In this document: positions 43,024 through 51,024 of the stretch, piece by piece
Layout of the letters: each line of letters starts with the position of its first letter
Position numbering within the stretch: the stretch's first letter is position 1
Assembly: GCA_002328835.1 (NCBI GenBank)
Contig: DCWN01000034.1
Coordinates: forward strand, 1 to 58,348
From: Acidobacteria bacterium UBA2161
Lineage (GTDB): Bacteria > Acidobacteriota > Vicinamibacteria > Vicinamibacterales > UBA823
Length of the DNA stretch: 58,348 nucleotides
Direction of reading: 5' to 3'
Made by a program: the position numbers and the translations under genes
The notes under the pieces: model-generated
The model's input: only the letters and a program-made list of their open reading frames with translations
The model's database searches: none
Told to the model about the DNA's origin: nothing

Positions 43024-44273
43024 GCGCGTGTCTCGGACTGTGCGCCGTCGGGACCGGCCAGCCGGCGCGCCAATTGATGAAGAAATAGGCCGACATCGGT
43101 CACGATGCCGGCGGTCTGCGAGGAACCCCGATCCGCCAGCTTCGTGACCACGGCGGGGTTGATGTCGACGCAGACGACCCGTACCCAGGCCGGCAGCATG
43201 TTGCCGACGCCGATGCTGTGCAGCATCGACGCGAGCATCACGACCATCGACGCGCCCTCGAGCAACTCCGCGTACCGCTCCTGCGCCGCCACGAGATCCA
43301 TCACGGTATCGACCAGCGGCCCATCGTCGCGGATGCTGCCCGCCAGGACGTAGTCCACGCCACCCCGCACGCATTCGTACATGACGCCCGACGACAACAC
43401 CCCGCTCTCGACCGCCTTGGTCAGGCCACCCGCTGAGTTGACGGCGTTGATCGCCCGCATGTGGTTGCGATGCCCATCCTCGACCGTCGCGCCCGACTCG
43501 AGGTCGACACCCAACGACGTTCCGAACATCGCCAGTTCGGCGTCGTGCACCGCCAGCGCGTTCCCGGCCAGGACCGCATCCACGTAGCCTTGCCTGATGA
43601 TCTCGCAGAAATAGCCGACGCCGCCGGTGTGAACGACCAGGGGCCCCGCGACGACGACGATCCGGCCGCCGGCCTCGCGCACCTCGCGCATCATCGTCGC
43701 CACCCGCTCGACACTAACCTCGACCCGACGCTCCGACGAGATGTCGTTGGTCATGAAGGCAAAGCCGAGCCGGTCGCGCTCGCGGAACTCGGGCACGACC
43801 CGCACGCCGTCGGCGCCGCAGACCACCGGGTCGCCGGCGCGAACGTCGCGGAGCTTGCGGCATGCGGCCACGCCATCGGCCACGACGACCACGGCGTCCA
43901 TGCGCTGCGCGGCCACCTCCAGCCAGGCGCCCTGATGGCGTACGCGCGTGCGCTGGTTGGTGGTCGAGTAGAAGTCGGGGGCCACGCAGCCGTCCCGTGG
44001 CGCGGAACGCAGCAGCGCGTCGCGCTCGGGCAGGGCGTGGCAGCCCAGCGGCACCAGGTCCTCGAGCAGGTGATGGAGGGCCGCCTCGCTCTCCGCGGCG
44101 ACCTTAAGGCGGAGGCGCGACATGTCGTCGTTGGTTCGGCCGATGGTGAAGCTCTGCACCTCGAACGCTCCGCCCCGTTCGATCACCTTGTCGAAGATGA
44201 CGTTGAGCAGGTTCGAGTCGATCAGGTGGCCTTCGGCCTCGACGATTTCAGACTGGTGAGAATTGATCGCCAT
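43020..44273 (-). CDS. TIGR00300-family protein, ornithine-cyclodeaminase/LOR-SDH-like
   Basis: The 417-residue protein has an N-terminal EAEGHLIDSNLLNVIFDKVIERGG region, typical of the LOR/SDH domain, and a C-terminal part with VVAGPLVVHTGGVGYFCEII, ALAVHDAELAMFGTSLG, GHRNHMRAINAVNSAGGLT and LASMLHSIGVGNMLPAWV. It corresponds to the archaeal ornithine cyclodeaminase and the C-terminal module of cyanobacterial ArgZ/AgrE. It lies between thrC and lysC with a four-base overlap to lysC, so it is coupled to the aspartate pathway. Its activity here is uncertain. Confidence 0.78.
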   Translation of the reverse strand: MAINSHQSEIVEAEGHLIDSNLLNVIFDKVIERGGAFEVQSFTIGRTNDDMSRLRLKVAAESEAALHHLLEDLVPLGCHALPERDALLRSAPRDGCVAPDFYSTTNQRTRVRHQGAWLEVAAQRMDAVVVVADGVAACRKLRDVRAGDPVVCGADGVRVVPEFRERDRLGFAFMTNDISSERRVEVSVERVATMMREVREAGGRIVVVAGPLVVHTGGVGYFCEIIRQGYVDAVLAGNALAVHDAELAMFGTSLGVDLESGATVEDGHRNHMRAINAVNSAGGLTKAVESGVLSSGVMYECVRGGVDYVLAGSIRDDGPLVDTVMDLVAAQERYAELLEGASMVVMLASMLHSIGVGNMLPAWVRVVCVDINPAVVTKLADRGSSQTAGIVTDVGLFLHQLARRLAGPDGAQSETRA

Positions 44274-44287
44274 GGGGCATCGCGGGA

Positions 44288-45565
44288 CTACAGTCCCGCG
44301 CCACGCTTCACTGGAACCTTGCGCGCCGCCTCGGTCGGCCGCGACGCCAGATAAGCCTCGAACTCCTTGAGCGAGCGGCCGAGCTGCACCGGCGTCGTCA
44401 GACGATCCGAAACCGCGTCGGCCGTCTTGTACCCGTTGCCGGTAATCGCCACCACCACGGACTCGTCCCGAGGGATGACACCGTCCTCGACCAGCGCCAG
44501 CGTCGCCGCGAGCGTCGTTCCGCCAGCCGGCTCGGTAAAGATGCCTTCCGTGCGCGCCAGCAACTTGATCGCCTCGACGATCTGTTCGTCGCTCACCATG
44601 GCACCCGCACCGCCTGTCGCGCGCACGGTCTCCAGCACCTGGAACCCGTCGGCCGGATTGCCGATCGCGATCGACTTCGCGATCGTGTCGGGCTTCACCG
44701 GCTCGGGGAACTCCAGGCCCTCGTTCAGCGCGCGCACCACCGGCGCGCAGCCGGCCGCCTGGGCCGCATGGATCTTCGGCATCTCATCGTCGACCAGGCC
44801 GATCTCTCGAAGCTCCCGGAAACCGCGGCCGATCCGCGGCAGCAACGTGCCACCGGCCACCGGCGAGACCAGATGCTGCGGCAGCGTCCAACCGAGCTGC
44901 TCGGCCACCTCGAACGCCAGCGTCTTGGCGCCTTCGGCGTAGTAGCTGCGGAGGTTGATGTTCGCGAACGCCCAGCCGTTCCGGTCGGCCATCTGCGTGC
45001 AGAGCCGATTCACGTCGTCGTAGGTGCCGTCGATGGCGATGACGTGGGCATCGGCAATCGCCGTGCCCAGGACCTTGCCGGGCTCGAGCGTGTTCGGAAT
45101 GAAGACGTAGCACTCGAGCCCGACTCGAGCGGCGTGGGCGGAGACGCTGTTGCCCAGGTTGCCGGTCGAGGCGCACCCGAAGACCCGGAACCCCAGCTCG
45201 ACGGCCCGCGTCGCGGCCACCGAGACCACCCGGTCCTTGTACGACAGCGACGGATGGTTGACGGAGTCGTCCTTCAGATACAGGCGCTCGAGGCCGACTT
45301 CCCGCGCCAGCCGATCGGCCTTCACCAACGGCGTGAAGCCGGAGTTGAGACCGGTCTGCGGCGCCCCCTCGACCGGCAACAGTTCGCGATAACGCCAGAG
45401 GTTCTCGGGCCGGGCGGCGATGGCCTCGCGCGTCAGCGCCTGCTTCACGCCGTCGTAGTCGTAGGTCGCCTCGAGCGGGCCGAGGCACTGATCGCAGACG
45501 AAGAGCGCCTCACCGGGAAACTTCGTGCCGCAGAGATGACATTGCAGTCCGCTGAAGAAACTCAT
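44288..45565 (-). CDS. thrC: Threonine synthase
   Basis: The 425-residue PLP enzyme converts O-phosphohomoserine to threonine. The N terminus has a zinc-ribbon-like pair (CHLCGTKF and CDQCLG). The PLP lysine lies in HPSLSYKDRVVSVAAT, and CASTGNLGNSVSAHAARVG, AVAGGTLLPRIGRGF-like VSPVAGGTLLPRIG, and EPAGGTTLAATLAL follow. This is the longer Zn-ribbon class. It follows hom after eight bases and precedes the TIGR00300 gene after 14 bases. The order hom-thrC fits a threonine-specific operon. Confidence 0.93.
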   Translation of the reverse strand: MSFFSGLQCHLCGTKFPGEALFVCDQCLGPLEATYDYDGVKQALTREAIAARPENLWRYRELLPVEGAPQTGLNSGFTPLVKADRLAREVGLERLYLKDDSVNHPSLSYKDRVVSVAATRAVELGFRVFGCASTGNLGNSVSAHAARVGLECYVFIPNTLEPGKVLGTAIADAHVIAIDGTYDDVNRLCTQMADRNGWAFANINLRSYYAEGAKTLAFEVAEQLGWTLPQHLVSPVAGGTLLPRIGRGFRELREIGLVDDEMPKIHAAQAAGCAPVVRALNEGLEFPEPVKPDTIAKSIAIGNPADGFQVLETVRATGGAGAMVSDEQIVEAIKLLARTEGIFTEPAGGTTLAATLALVEDGVIPRDESVVVAITGNGYKTADAVSDRLTTPVQLGRSLKEFEAYLASRPTEAARKVPVKRGAGL

Positions 45566-45573
45566 CGCTCTCC

Positions 45574-46821
45574 TCACGCCGCGTCGATCAACGGCAGCGC
45601 GGCCGCGATCCGCGCCGGCCCCGCCGCCAGAGTCCCGGTGGCCGCCTCGAATTCGGCCGCTGTCAGTGCCGCCGTCACGAGTCGCACGCACCCGTTCGCA
45701 CCATCGAGGCTGCGTGCCGTCGACACGCCACTCGCCGCGAGCTGAACCGCCGCGTCCGTGCTGCCGCTCACGCGCAGGTAGTACGGCCGGGCGCCCATCG
45801 GCTGCACCGCCTGGGGCGCGCCGTCGATCGGAAACCGATCGGTCGCCGCATGCCCGTCACCGCGGGCGATCGCCAGCAGGTCGGCCACGACCGCGACCGC
45901 GGTCGGATCACCGCCTGCGCCGAGGCCCACGAATCCGATCTGGCCGCCTCGCGCACCGTCCACCAGCACGACGTTCTCGCTCCCCTCAACCTGCGCGAGC
46001 CTCGACTGCAGGCTCACCAGGACCGGTCCGACGGCGGCGCGCACGCCCGTGCCATGCTCCACGCGCTCCGCGGTCGACACCTGCCGGACGGCGCAGCCGA
46101 GCGTCCGCGCCGCCTCGAAGTCGGCACTCTCCAGCCCCCGGATTGACCGGCAGACGATCGCCGAGGGATTCACCCGGCGTCCGAACCCGACTGCCGACAG
46201 GATGGCGATCTTGGCCTGGGCGTCCAGCCCATCCAAATCGGCCGATGGGTCGGCCTCGGCGTAGCCTCGGGCCTGCGCGTCCGCCAGCACCGTCTCGAAC
46301 GCGACCGGAGACGAGGCCATCTCTGAAAGAATGAAATTACAGGTGCCGTTCAGAACACCCTGAATCCGAACGACCTCGTCGGCCGCCAGGCCCTCCTGAA
46401 TCCCCCGGATCACGGGGACCCCCCCGGCGACCGATGCCTCGAAGCCAAGCTGTCCGCCGTGCCGCCGGGCCAGGCTGAACAACTCGGTCCCGTGATGCGC
46501 GATCGCCTGCTTGTTCGCCGTGACCACCGACTTGCCGGCCTCGAGCGCACGCCGCATCCACTCCAGGGCCGGATCGGTCCCGCCGATCAGTTCCACGACG
46601 ACGTCGACGTCCCCGGTCAGGACGTCGTCGACCGACTCCGTCCAGTGCACGCGCTCCGGCACCCAGGCGACGCGCTTCCGGGCGACGTGCCGGTTGCAGA
46701 TACGGACCAGGCGCAGGCCCTCCACCCCGCCGACCAGGATGCGTGCCACCGACTGGCCCACCGTGCCGAACCCGACCAGCGCCACAGCGAGCGCCCCGGC
46801 CGCCTCGCGTTCCATCGTCAT
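45574..46821 (-). CDS. hom: Homoserine dehydrogenase
   Basis: The 415-residue enzyme reduces aspartate semialdehyde to homoserine. It has VALVGFGTVGQSVARIL (NAD(P) binding), GKSVVTANKQAIAHHG, a GVLNGTCNFILSEM motif and GYAEADPSADLDGLDAQAKI with active-site residues. The C-terminal 90 residues have the length of an ACT domain but lack its D-x-P-G motif (PYYLRVSGSTDAAVQLAASG), so feedback inhibition may be weakened. The ATG at 46821 directly follows the attenuator terminator, whose T run ends 12 bases upstream. GTG 46833 is an alternative. Confidence 0.92.
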   Translation of the reverse strand: MTMEREAAGALAVALVGFGTVGQSVARILVGGVEGLRLVRICNRHVARKRVAWVPERVHWTESVDDVLTGDVDVVVELIGGTDPALEWMRRALEAGKSVVTANKQAIAHHGTELFSLARRHGGQLGFEASVAGGVPVIRGIQEGLAADEVVRIQGVLNGTCNFILSEMASSPVAFETVLADAQARGYAEADPSADLDGLDAQAKIAILSAVGFGRRVNPSAIVCRSIRGLESADFEAARTLGCAVRQVSTAERVEHGTGVRAAVGPVLVSLQSRLAQVEGSENVVLVDGARGGQIGFVGLGAGGDPTAVAVVADLLAIARGDGHAATDRFPIDGAPQAVQPMGARPYYLRVSGSTDAAVQLAASGVSTARSLDGANGCVRLVTAALTAAEFEAATGTLAAGPARIAAALPLIDAA

Positions 46822-46833
46822 CACGTCTCGCAC

Positions 46834-46867
46834 AAAAAAAAGCCACCACCCGCTTCCGGATGATGGC
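46834..46867 (-). terminator. Attenuator terminator upstream of hom
   Basis: On the minus strand an 11-bp stem, GCCATCATCCG pairing with CGGGTGGTGGC (two G-T pairs) around a GAAG loop, is followed at once by eight T (46841-46834). It is the only clear intrinsic terminator in the window and lies inside a leader ahead of hom, not behind a gene. That is the position of a transcription attenuator. Confidence 0.92.
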
Positions 46868-46910
46868 CTCAAGTTCCTCTGTCGCTATCTGGGTCGGCTA
46901 CATCATCCGG
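46856..46910 (-). promoter_or_regulatory. Antiterminator pairing of the thr attenuator
   Basis: CCGGATGATG (46910-46901, the last codons of the leader peptide) is perfectly complementary over 10 bp to CATCATCCGG (46865-46856), which is the 5' arm of the terminator stem. Pairing of these two would abolish the terminator. A ribosome at the leader stop codon (46900-46898) would cover the first arm and let the terminator form. A further 8-bp hairpin, CGGTGGTG/CACCACCG (46962-46936), spans the threonine codons. Confidence 0.85.
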
Positions 46911-47005
46911 CAGTGTCGCGCACGCATCGGCGTCGCGGTGGTGGTAATGGACATCACCACCGTCGGGGTCATCATCGTTGCCGTCGTACCGCGGGTCTGC
47001 GTCAT
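46898..47005 (-). CDS. Threonine/methionine-rich leader peptide of the hom-thrC operon
   Basis: The 35-codon frame starts at ATG 47005 and encodes MTQTRGTTATMMTPTVV, then MSITTTATPM, RARHCRMM and stop. Eleven of 35 residues are Thr and seven are Met, both end products of homoserine, and three consecutive ACC codons occur at 21-23. The last codons form one arm of the antiterminator. An AGG lies about nine bases upstream of the start. A shorter start at ATG 46954 is possible. The peptide itself need have no function. It serves as a sensor of charged tRNA(Thr), like E. coli thrL, though it is not homologous to it. Confidence 0.85.
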   Translation of the reverse strand: MTQTRGTTATMMTPTVVMSITTTATPMRARHCRMM

Positions 47006-47049
47006 CTGATGCTGCCTGGGCCGCCGTCTTCCGTGGCGACCGAACCGCC

Positions 47050-47078
47050 ATTGTGACGTGTCGGGTCGGCCAAGTCAA
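47050..47078 (-). promoter_or_regulatory. Promoter of the attenuated hom-thrC operon
   Basis: On the minus strand TTGACT (47078-47073) and CACAAT (47055-47050) are spaced by 17 bases. Transcription would start near 47043, giving about 38 bases before the leader ATG. The promoter is back-to-back with the 47138 gene, in front of which two TTGACA boxes (47094-47099, 47103-47108) lie on the plus strand. Confidence 0.6.
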
Positions 47079-47137
47079 ACGGCCGACGCGGCTTTGACAC
47101 CCTTGACATCGGTCCGGCCTTCACGTTTCCTGTAGCG

Positions 47138-48061
47138 ATGCCTGATCAGCCACCCTCCTCCCCGACGACCGTCACCGGCTCCACCCGCATCGGCTGGGTC
47201 GGCGCCGGCGTGATGGGGCTCTCCATGTGCGGTCACGTCCTCGCCAAGGGCCATCCCGTCACGGTCTATTCGCGAACCCGATCGAAGGCGCAGCCGCTCA
47301 TCGATCAGGGCGCCGTCTGGGCTGACTCGCCACGCGAAGTCGCCGAGCAATCAGACGTCGTCGTCACAATCGTCGGCTTCCCGCCCGACGTGCGCGATGT
47401 CTATCTCGGCGAAGCTGGCCTCTTCGCGGGCGCCAGAGCCGGCACGATCTTCGTCGACATGACGACGACGCAGCCGAGCCTGGCGCGTGAGATTGCCGCG
47501 GTGGGCGAGCGAGCCCAGGTCGCGACGGTCGATGCGCCGGTCTCGGGCGGAGACGTCGGCGCCAAGAACGCCGCGCTGTCGATCATGGTCGGAGGCGAAC
47601 GGGCAGCCGTGGACGCGGTGATGCCGCTCTTCGAAACGCTCGGGAAGAAGATCGTCTACCAGGGCGGCCCCGGCAACGGTCAGCACGCGAAGATGTGCAA
47701 CCAGATCGTCATCGCGGGCACGATGATCGGCGTCTGCGAGAGCCTGCTGTACGGACACAAGGCCGGTCTCGACCTCGAGACGATGCTGGGCGCCATCAGC
47801 GGCGGCGCCGCCGCGTGCTGGACGCTCGACAATCTGGCACCCCGGATCTTGAAGCGCAATTTCGATCCCGGCTTCTTCGTCGAGCACTTCATCAAGGACA
47901 TGGGCATCGCGCTCGACGAGGCCAAGGCGATGGGCCTCGCGCTGCCCGGCCTGGCGCTCGTGCATCAGCTCTACATGGCGGTCCAGGCGCAGGGCTACGG
48001 CCAGCGCGGCACGCACGCCCTGATGCTGGCGCTCGAGCAGATGTCGTCGCCGGTTCGCTAG
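47138..48061 (+). CDS. 3-Hydroxyisobutyrate-dehydrogenase-family oxidoreductase
   Basis: The 307-residue beta-hydroxyacid dehydrogenase has GWVGAGVMGLSMCGHVLAKG at the N terminus, FVDMTTTQPSLAREIA, DAPVSGGDVGAKNAALSIMV, and the catalytic Lys in GGPGNGQHAKMCNQIV. It oxidises a 3-hydroxy acid, or in the GLYR branch reduces glyoxylate or succinic semialdehyde. It is divergent from the threonine operon. Its stop codon shares a CTAG with the stop of the convergent sulfatase. Confidence 0.87.
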   Translation: MPDQPPSSPTTVTGSTRIGWVGAGVMGLSMCGHVLAKGHPVTVYSRTRSKAQPLIDQGAVWADSPREVAEQSDVVVTIVGFPPDVRDVYLGEAGLFAGARAGTIFVDMTTTQPSLAREIAAVGERAQVATVDAPVSGGDVGAKNAALSIMVGGERAAVDAVMPLFETLGKKIVYQGGPGNGQHAKMCNQIVIAGTMIGVCESLLYGHKAGLDLETMLGAISGGAAACWTLDNLAPRILKRNFDPGFFVEHFIKDMGIALDEAKAMGLALPGLALVHQLYMAVQAQGYGQRGTHALMLALEQMSSPVR

Positions 48062-49587
48062 CGCCGCTGGCGACGTGCCTCCAGCATCGCGTCGATGCGG
48101 GCATCGTAGTTCTGCTGCATCTGCCGCTCCCAGTACTCGTGAATCTCCGGGGCCTCGGGCACCCGGCCCTGGTCGTTCGACTCGTCGATCCAGCCCTCCA
48201 GCGCCGCGCGCAAACGTGCCCGTACGTCGGCATGGGCCGGATCCGCCGCGAGATTCACCGTCTCGTAGGGATCCGCCTCGAGATCGTAGAGCTCCTCGGC
48301 CGACCGCGTCGGCGCGAGCAGCCGCGCCTGCAGCGGCGTCAGCTGCCCCTCGGCGTCGAGTTCCCGCATCAGCGGAATCATCGGATAGGTGAACTCCTTG
48401 TAGCGGTTCGTCTGGAGCAGCCCGCGGTCTGGAAAGTAGTTCCTGAGATAGCGATACCGGACATCGCGCACCGTGCGGATGCGATCGACCGTCTCGTCGC
48501 CCCGATCCCGGCCGCCGAAGAGATACTCGCGCGGCGCCCCCGCCTGCGCCCCGAGGAACACCCGCCCCTGCATCCCGTCGGGCGGCCCCGCCCCGGCGAT
48601 CGCTAGCGTCGTCGCGGTCAGATCGATTGCGGCGATGAGCTGGTCGTCGACCCGTCCAGGTTCGAACCCGGCGGGGGCCGGGATCGCGGCCGGCCAGCGG
48701 ACGATCAACGGCACGTGCAGACCGCTGTCGTAGGGCCACTGCTTGCCTCGAACCATCGCGCGACCGTGGTCCCCCATGAAGACGACGAGCGTGCGGTCGG
48801 CGAGGCCGTCCCGCTCGAGTGTGTCGAGCACGAACCCGACCTTGCGGTCCAGTGACATGACGGCGTTGAGGTACTGCGCCCAGTCGGCGCGCGCCTCCGG
48901 GTGGTCCGGGTAGTACGGCGGCATCCAGACCGCATCGGGATCCGCCGGCCGGGTGATCTGTTCGTGGGCTCCGTCCCATTCGGCGCCCCGGTGGGTCTCG
49001 GGAAAGTTCACCTGGGCGTAGAACGGTTCGGCGCCAGCCAGATCGCTCCACCGATCGGTGTCGAACGGTTCGCCGTCGTACTGGAAGTTCCAGTCGGTCT
49101 TGCCGGTCCCGCGGAAGTAGGTCTCGTTGGCGTCCCCGGCCAGATCGACGAGGTTCGCCGTCAGGTAGCCGGCCTCGCGGAGCCAGTCGGTGATGACCCG
49201 GACGCCTGCCGGGAGCGTGTAGCCGTCGTCCCGATGCGATCGATGGTTGTGGGCCCCGATCGTCGTCTGGTACATCCCCGTCATGAACGCCGATCGGCTG
49301 GTCGAGCAGACCGGCGCGGTCGTGAAGGCCCGCGTGTAGCGGACGCCATCGGCGGCGAGCCGATCAAGGTTCGGCGTCTCGACCGCCGGATGGCCGTAGA
49401 CTCCCAGCTCCGGCCCGAGATCCTCCGCGATGATCCAGAGGATGTTCGGCCGTTCGGGCTCGTCTTCTCCATCGGGCGGCAGGCCACCGCACGCGGTTGC
49501 CACGACCGCGAGCGCCACAACTGCCGACACGGCCAGGGTCAGGTGACGATGCGGGGCAGCAGACTCGCGCCCCGGCTTCATGTTCAT
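48058..49587 (-). CDS. Exported type I sulfatase
   Basis: The 509-residue arylsulfatase-like enzyme has a lipoprotein-type signal (ALAVVATACGG, Cys about 33), NILWIIAEDLG with the metal-binding acid, TPNLDRLAADGV, and the active-site TTAPVCSTSRSAFMTG in which Cys94 would be oxidised to formylglycine (C-x-T-S-R, a variant of C-x-P/A-S-R). Later segments include VFMGDHGRAMVRGK. It is the last gene of the ABC transporter-sulfatase operon, and its start overlaps the other sulfatase's stop by four bases (ATGA). The substrate is a sulfated or phosphonated organic compound, unspecified. Confidence 0.88.
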   Translation of the reverse strand: MNMKPGRESAAPHRHLTLAVSAVVALAVVATACGGLPPDGEDEPERPNILWIIAEDLGPELGVYGHPAVETPNLDRLAADGVRYTRAFTTAPVCSTSRSAFMTGMYQTTIGAHNHRSHRDDGYTLPAGVRVITDWLREAGYLTANLVDLAGDANETYFRGTGKTDWNFQYDGEPFDTDRWSDLAGAEPFYAQVNFPETHRGAEWDGAHEQITRPADPDAVWMPPYYPDHPEARADWAQYLNAVMSLDRKVGFVLDTLERDGLADRTLVVFMGDHGRAMVRGKQWPYDSGLHVPLIVRWPAAIPAPAGFEPGRVDDQLIAAIDLTATTLAIAGAGPPDGMQGRVFLGAQAGAPREYLFGGRDRGDETVDRIRTVRDVRYRYLRNYFPDRGLLQTNRYKEFTYPMIPLMRELDAEGQLTPLQARLLAPTRSAEELYDLEADPYETVNLAADPAHADVRARLRAALEGWIDESNDQGRVPEAPEIHEYWERQMQQNYDARIDAMLEARRQRR

Positions 49588-51023
49588 GGCTGGTCTCCGG
49601 GGAACGGGAACAGATCGGAGGGCGCGTGCGCCTCACGCATCACGTCGACCATCCGGGCCACAACGTCGGGGTGTTCACCGGCGACATCACGAGCCTCGGT
49701 CGGATCGGTCGACAGGTCGTACAGCTCAACCGGCCCCGCCGGATCTTCCTCGACATTCAGGCGAACCGCCTTCCAGTCCCCCATGCGGACCGCCTGCTTG
49801 CCCCCTCGCTCGTGGAACTCCCAGTAGAGATACTCGTGCCTCTGCTGCGGCTCGTTCAGGAGCGTCGGCGCGAACGAGACCCCGTCCAGGCCGCCAGCCG
49901 GCGGTGCGCCGGCGAGCTCCAGCATCGTCGGCGTCACGTCCCAAAACGCCGACACGTGATCCGTTGTCGTCCCGGCGGCGACGGTCCCCGGCCAGCGCGC
50001 GATCATCGGCACCCGAATCCCACCTTCGTAGAGGTCGCGCTTGATACCGCGCAGCCCGCCGCCACTCCCGAAGAAGACCGGGTCGGCTCCCGCTTCCTGA
50101 TGAGGCCCGTTGTCGCTCGTGAAGATCACGAGTGTCCGCTCGGCCAGCCCGAGCTCGTCGATCTGGTCGACGATGCGGCCGACGTCCCGGTCGAGCCTCG
50201 ACACCATCCCGGCGAAGGCGGCGCGCGGCGTCGCCTGCGTGATGTAGCGTCGCTGCCCCTCCCAGAGGGTCTCGTCGAATCGGCCGAGGTACGGCGCCAT
50301 CGAGTCTTCCGGCACATCGAGGCCGGCATGCGGGATCGTGAACGGAAGATAGAGGAAGAACGGCTCGTCGCCTGCCTCGCGCACGTAGCGCAGCGTATCC
50401 TCGACCAGCAGATCGTGACTGTACGTGCCCCGCGCACCCTCACGGTTGTCGTTGAGATCCACCCACGCCTCGTTCCGCCAGAGGTGGTCCGGATAGTACG
50501 AGTGGGCTTCGCGCTGGTCGTTGTAGCCGAAGAAGTAATCGAAGCCCTGGCGCGTGGGCACCCCCTCGGTCTCCGGCGCCCCCAGCCCCCACTTCCCGAT
50601 CGCCGCGGTCTGATAGCCGAGGGCCTTGAGCCGTTCGGCCAACGTGACGCGGCTGTCCGGAATCGGGTGCTGCCCTTCCGGCTGAACCTCCCTGTTGCCG
50701 CGAATCACCGTATGGCCGGTGTGCAGCCCGGCCATCAACACCGCCCGCGACGGCGCACAGACGGTCGAGCCGGCGTAGTGCTGCGTGAAGACGAGGCCCT
50801 CCGCCGCCAGGCGGTCGAGATTCGGGGTCGCGATCAGTTCCTGGCCGTAGGCTCCCAGGTCGCCGTAGCCCAGATCGTCGGCAAGGATATAGATGACGTT
50901 CGGTGGGATCGCCACGCCCTCGGTCGGCGCCTCCGAAGGCTCCGGTGCCACACAAGCGGACGCCAGCAGCGCGATCGCCGCCACCACCGCTCGCAGACCG
51001 CATCTGATGTTCGTCGAGATCAT
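49584..51023 (-). CDS. Exported type I sulfatase (second copy)
   Basis: The 479-residue enzyme has a signal peptide with lipobox-like ALLASAC (Cys about 24), NVIYILADDLGYGDLGAYG with the metal-binding Asp pair, TPNLDRLAAEG, and the canonical AGSTVCAPSRAVLMAG site with Cys89 as the formylglycine precursor. TSDNGPHQEAGADPVFFGSG near residue 315 provides further metal ligands. It lies one base behind the ABC permease gene. The two sulfatases are distant paralogues. They could release sulfate or free a carbohydrate for import by the neighbouring transporter. Confidence 0.9.
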   Translation of the reverse strand: MISTNIRCGLRAVVAAIALLASACVAPEPSEAPTEGVAIPPNVIYILADDLGYGDLGAYGQELIATPNLDRLAAEGLVFTQHYAGSTVCAPSRAVLMAGLHTGHTVIRGNREVQPEGQHPIPDSRVTLAERLKALGYQTAAIGKWGLGAPETEGVPTRQGFDYFFGYNDQREAHSYYPDHLWRNEAWVDLNDNREGARGTYSHDLLVEDTLRYVREAGDEPFFLYLPFTIPHAGLDVPEDSMAPYLGRFDETLWEGQRRYITQATPRAAFAGMVSRLDRDVGRIVDQIDELGLAERTLVIFTSDNGPHQEAGADPVFFGSGGGLRGIKRDLYEGGIRVPMIARWPGTVAAGTTTDHVSAFWDVTPTMLELAGAPPAGGLDGVSFAPTLLNEPQQRHEYLYWEFHERGGKQAVRMGDWKAVRLNVEEDPAGPVELYDLSTDPTEARDVAGEHPDVVARMVDVMREAHAPSDLFPFPGDQP

Positions 51024-51024
51024 C

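Noticed and set aside
46743..47009. An open frame on the plus strand rich in Val/Ile opposite the hom leader
   Set aside because: It is the complement of the Thr/Met leader and terminator region. Its composition follows from the antisense of ACC/ATG codons, and it has no start signal or homologue.
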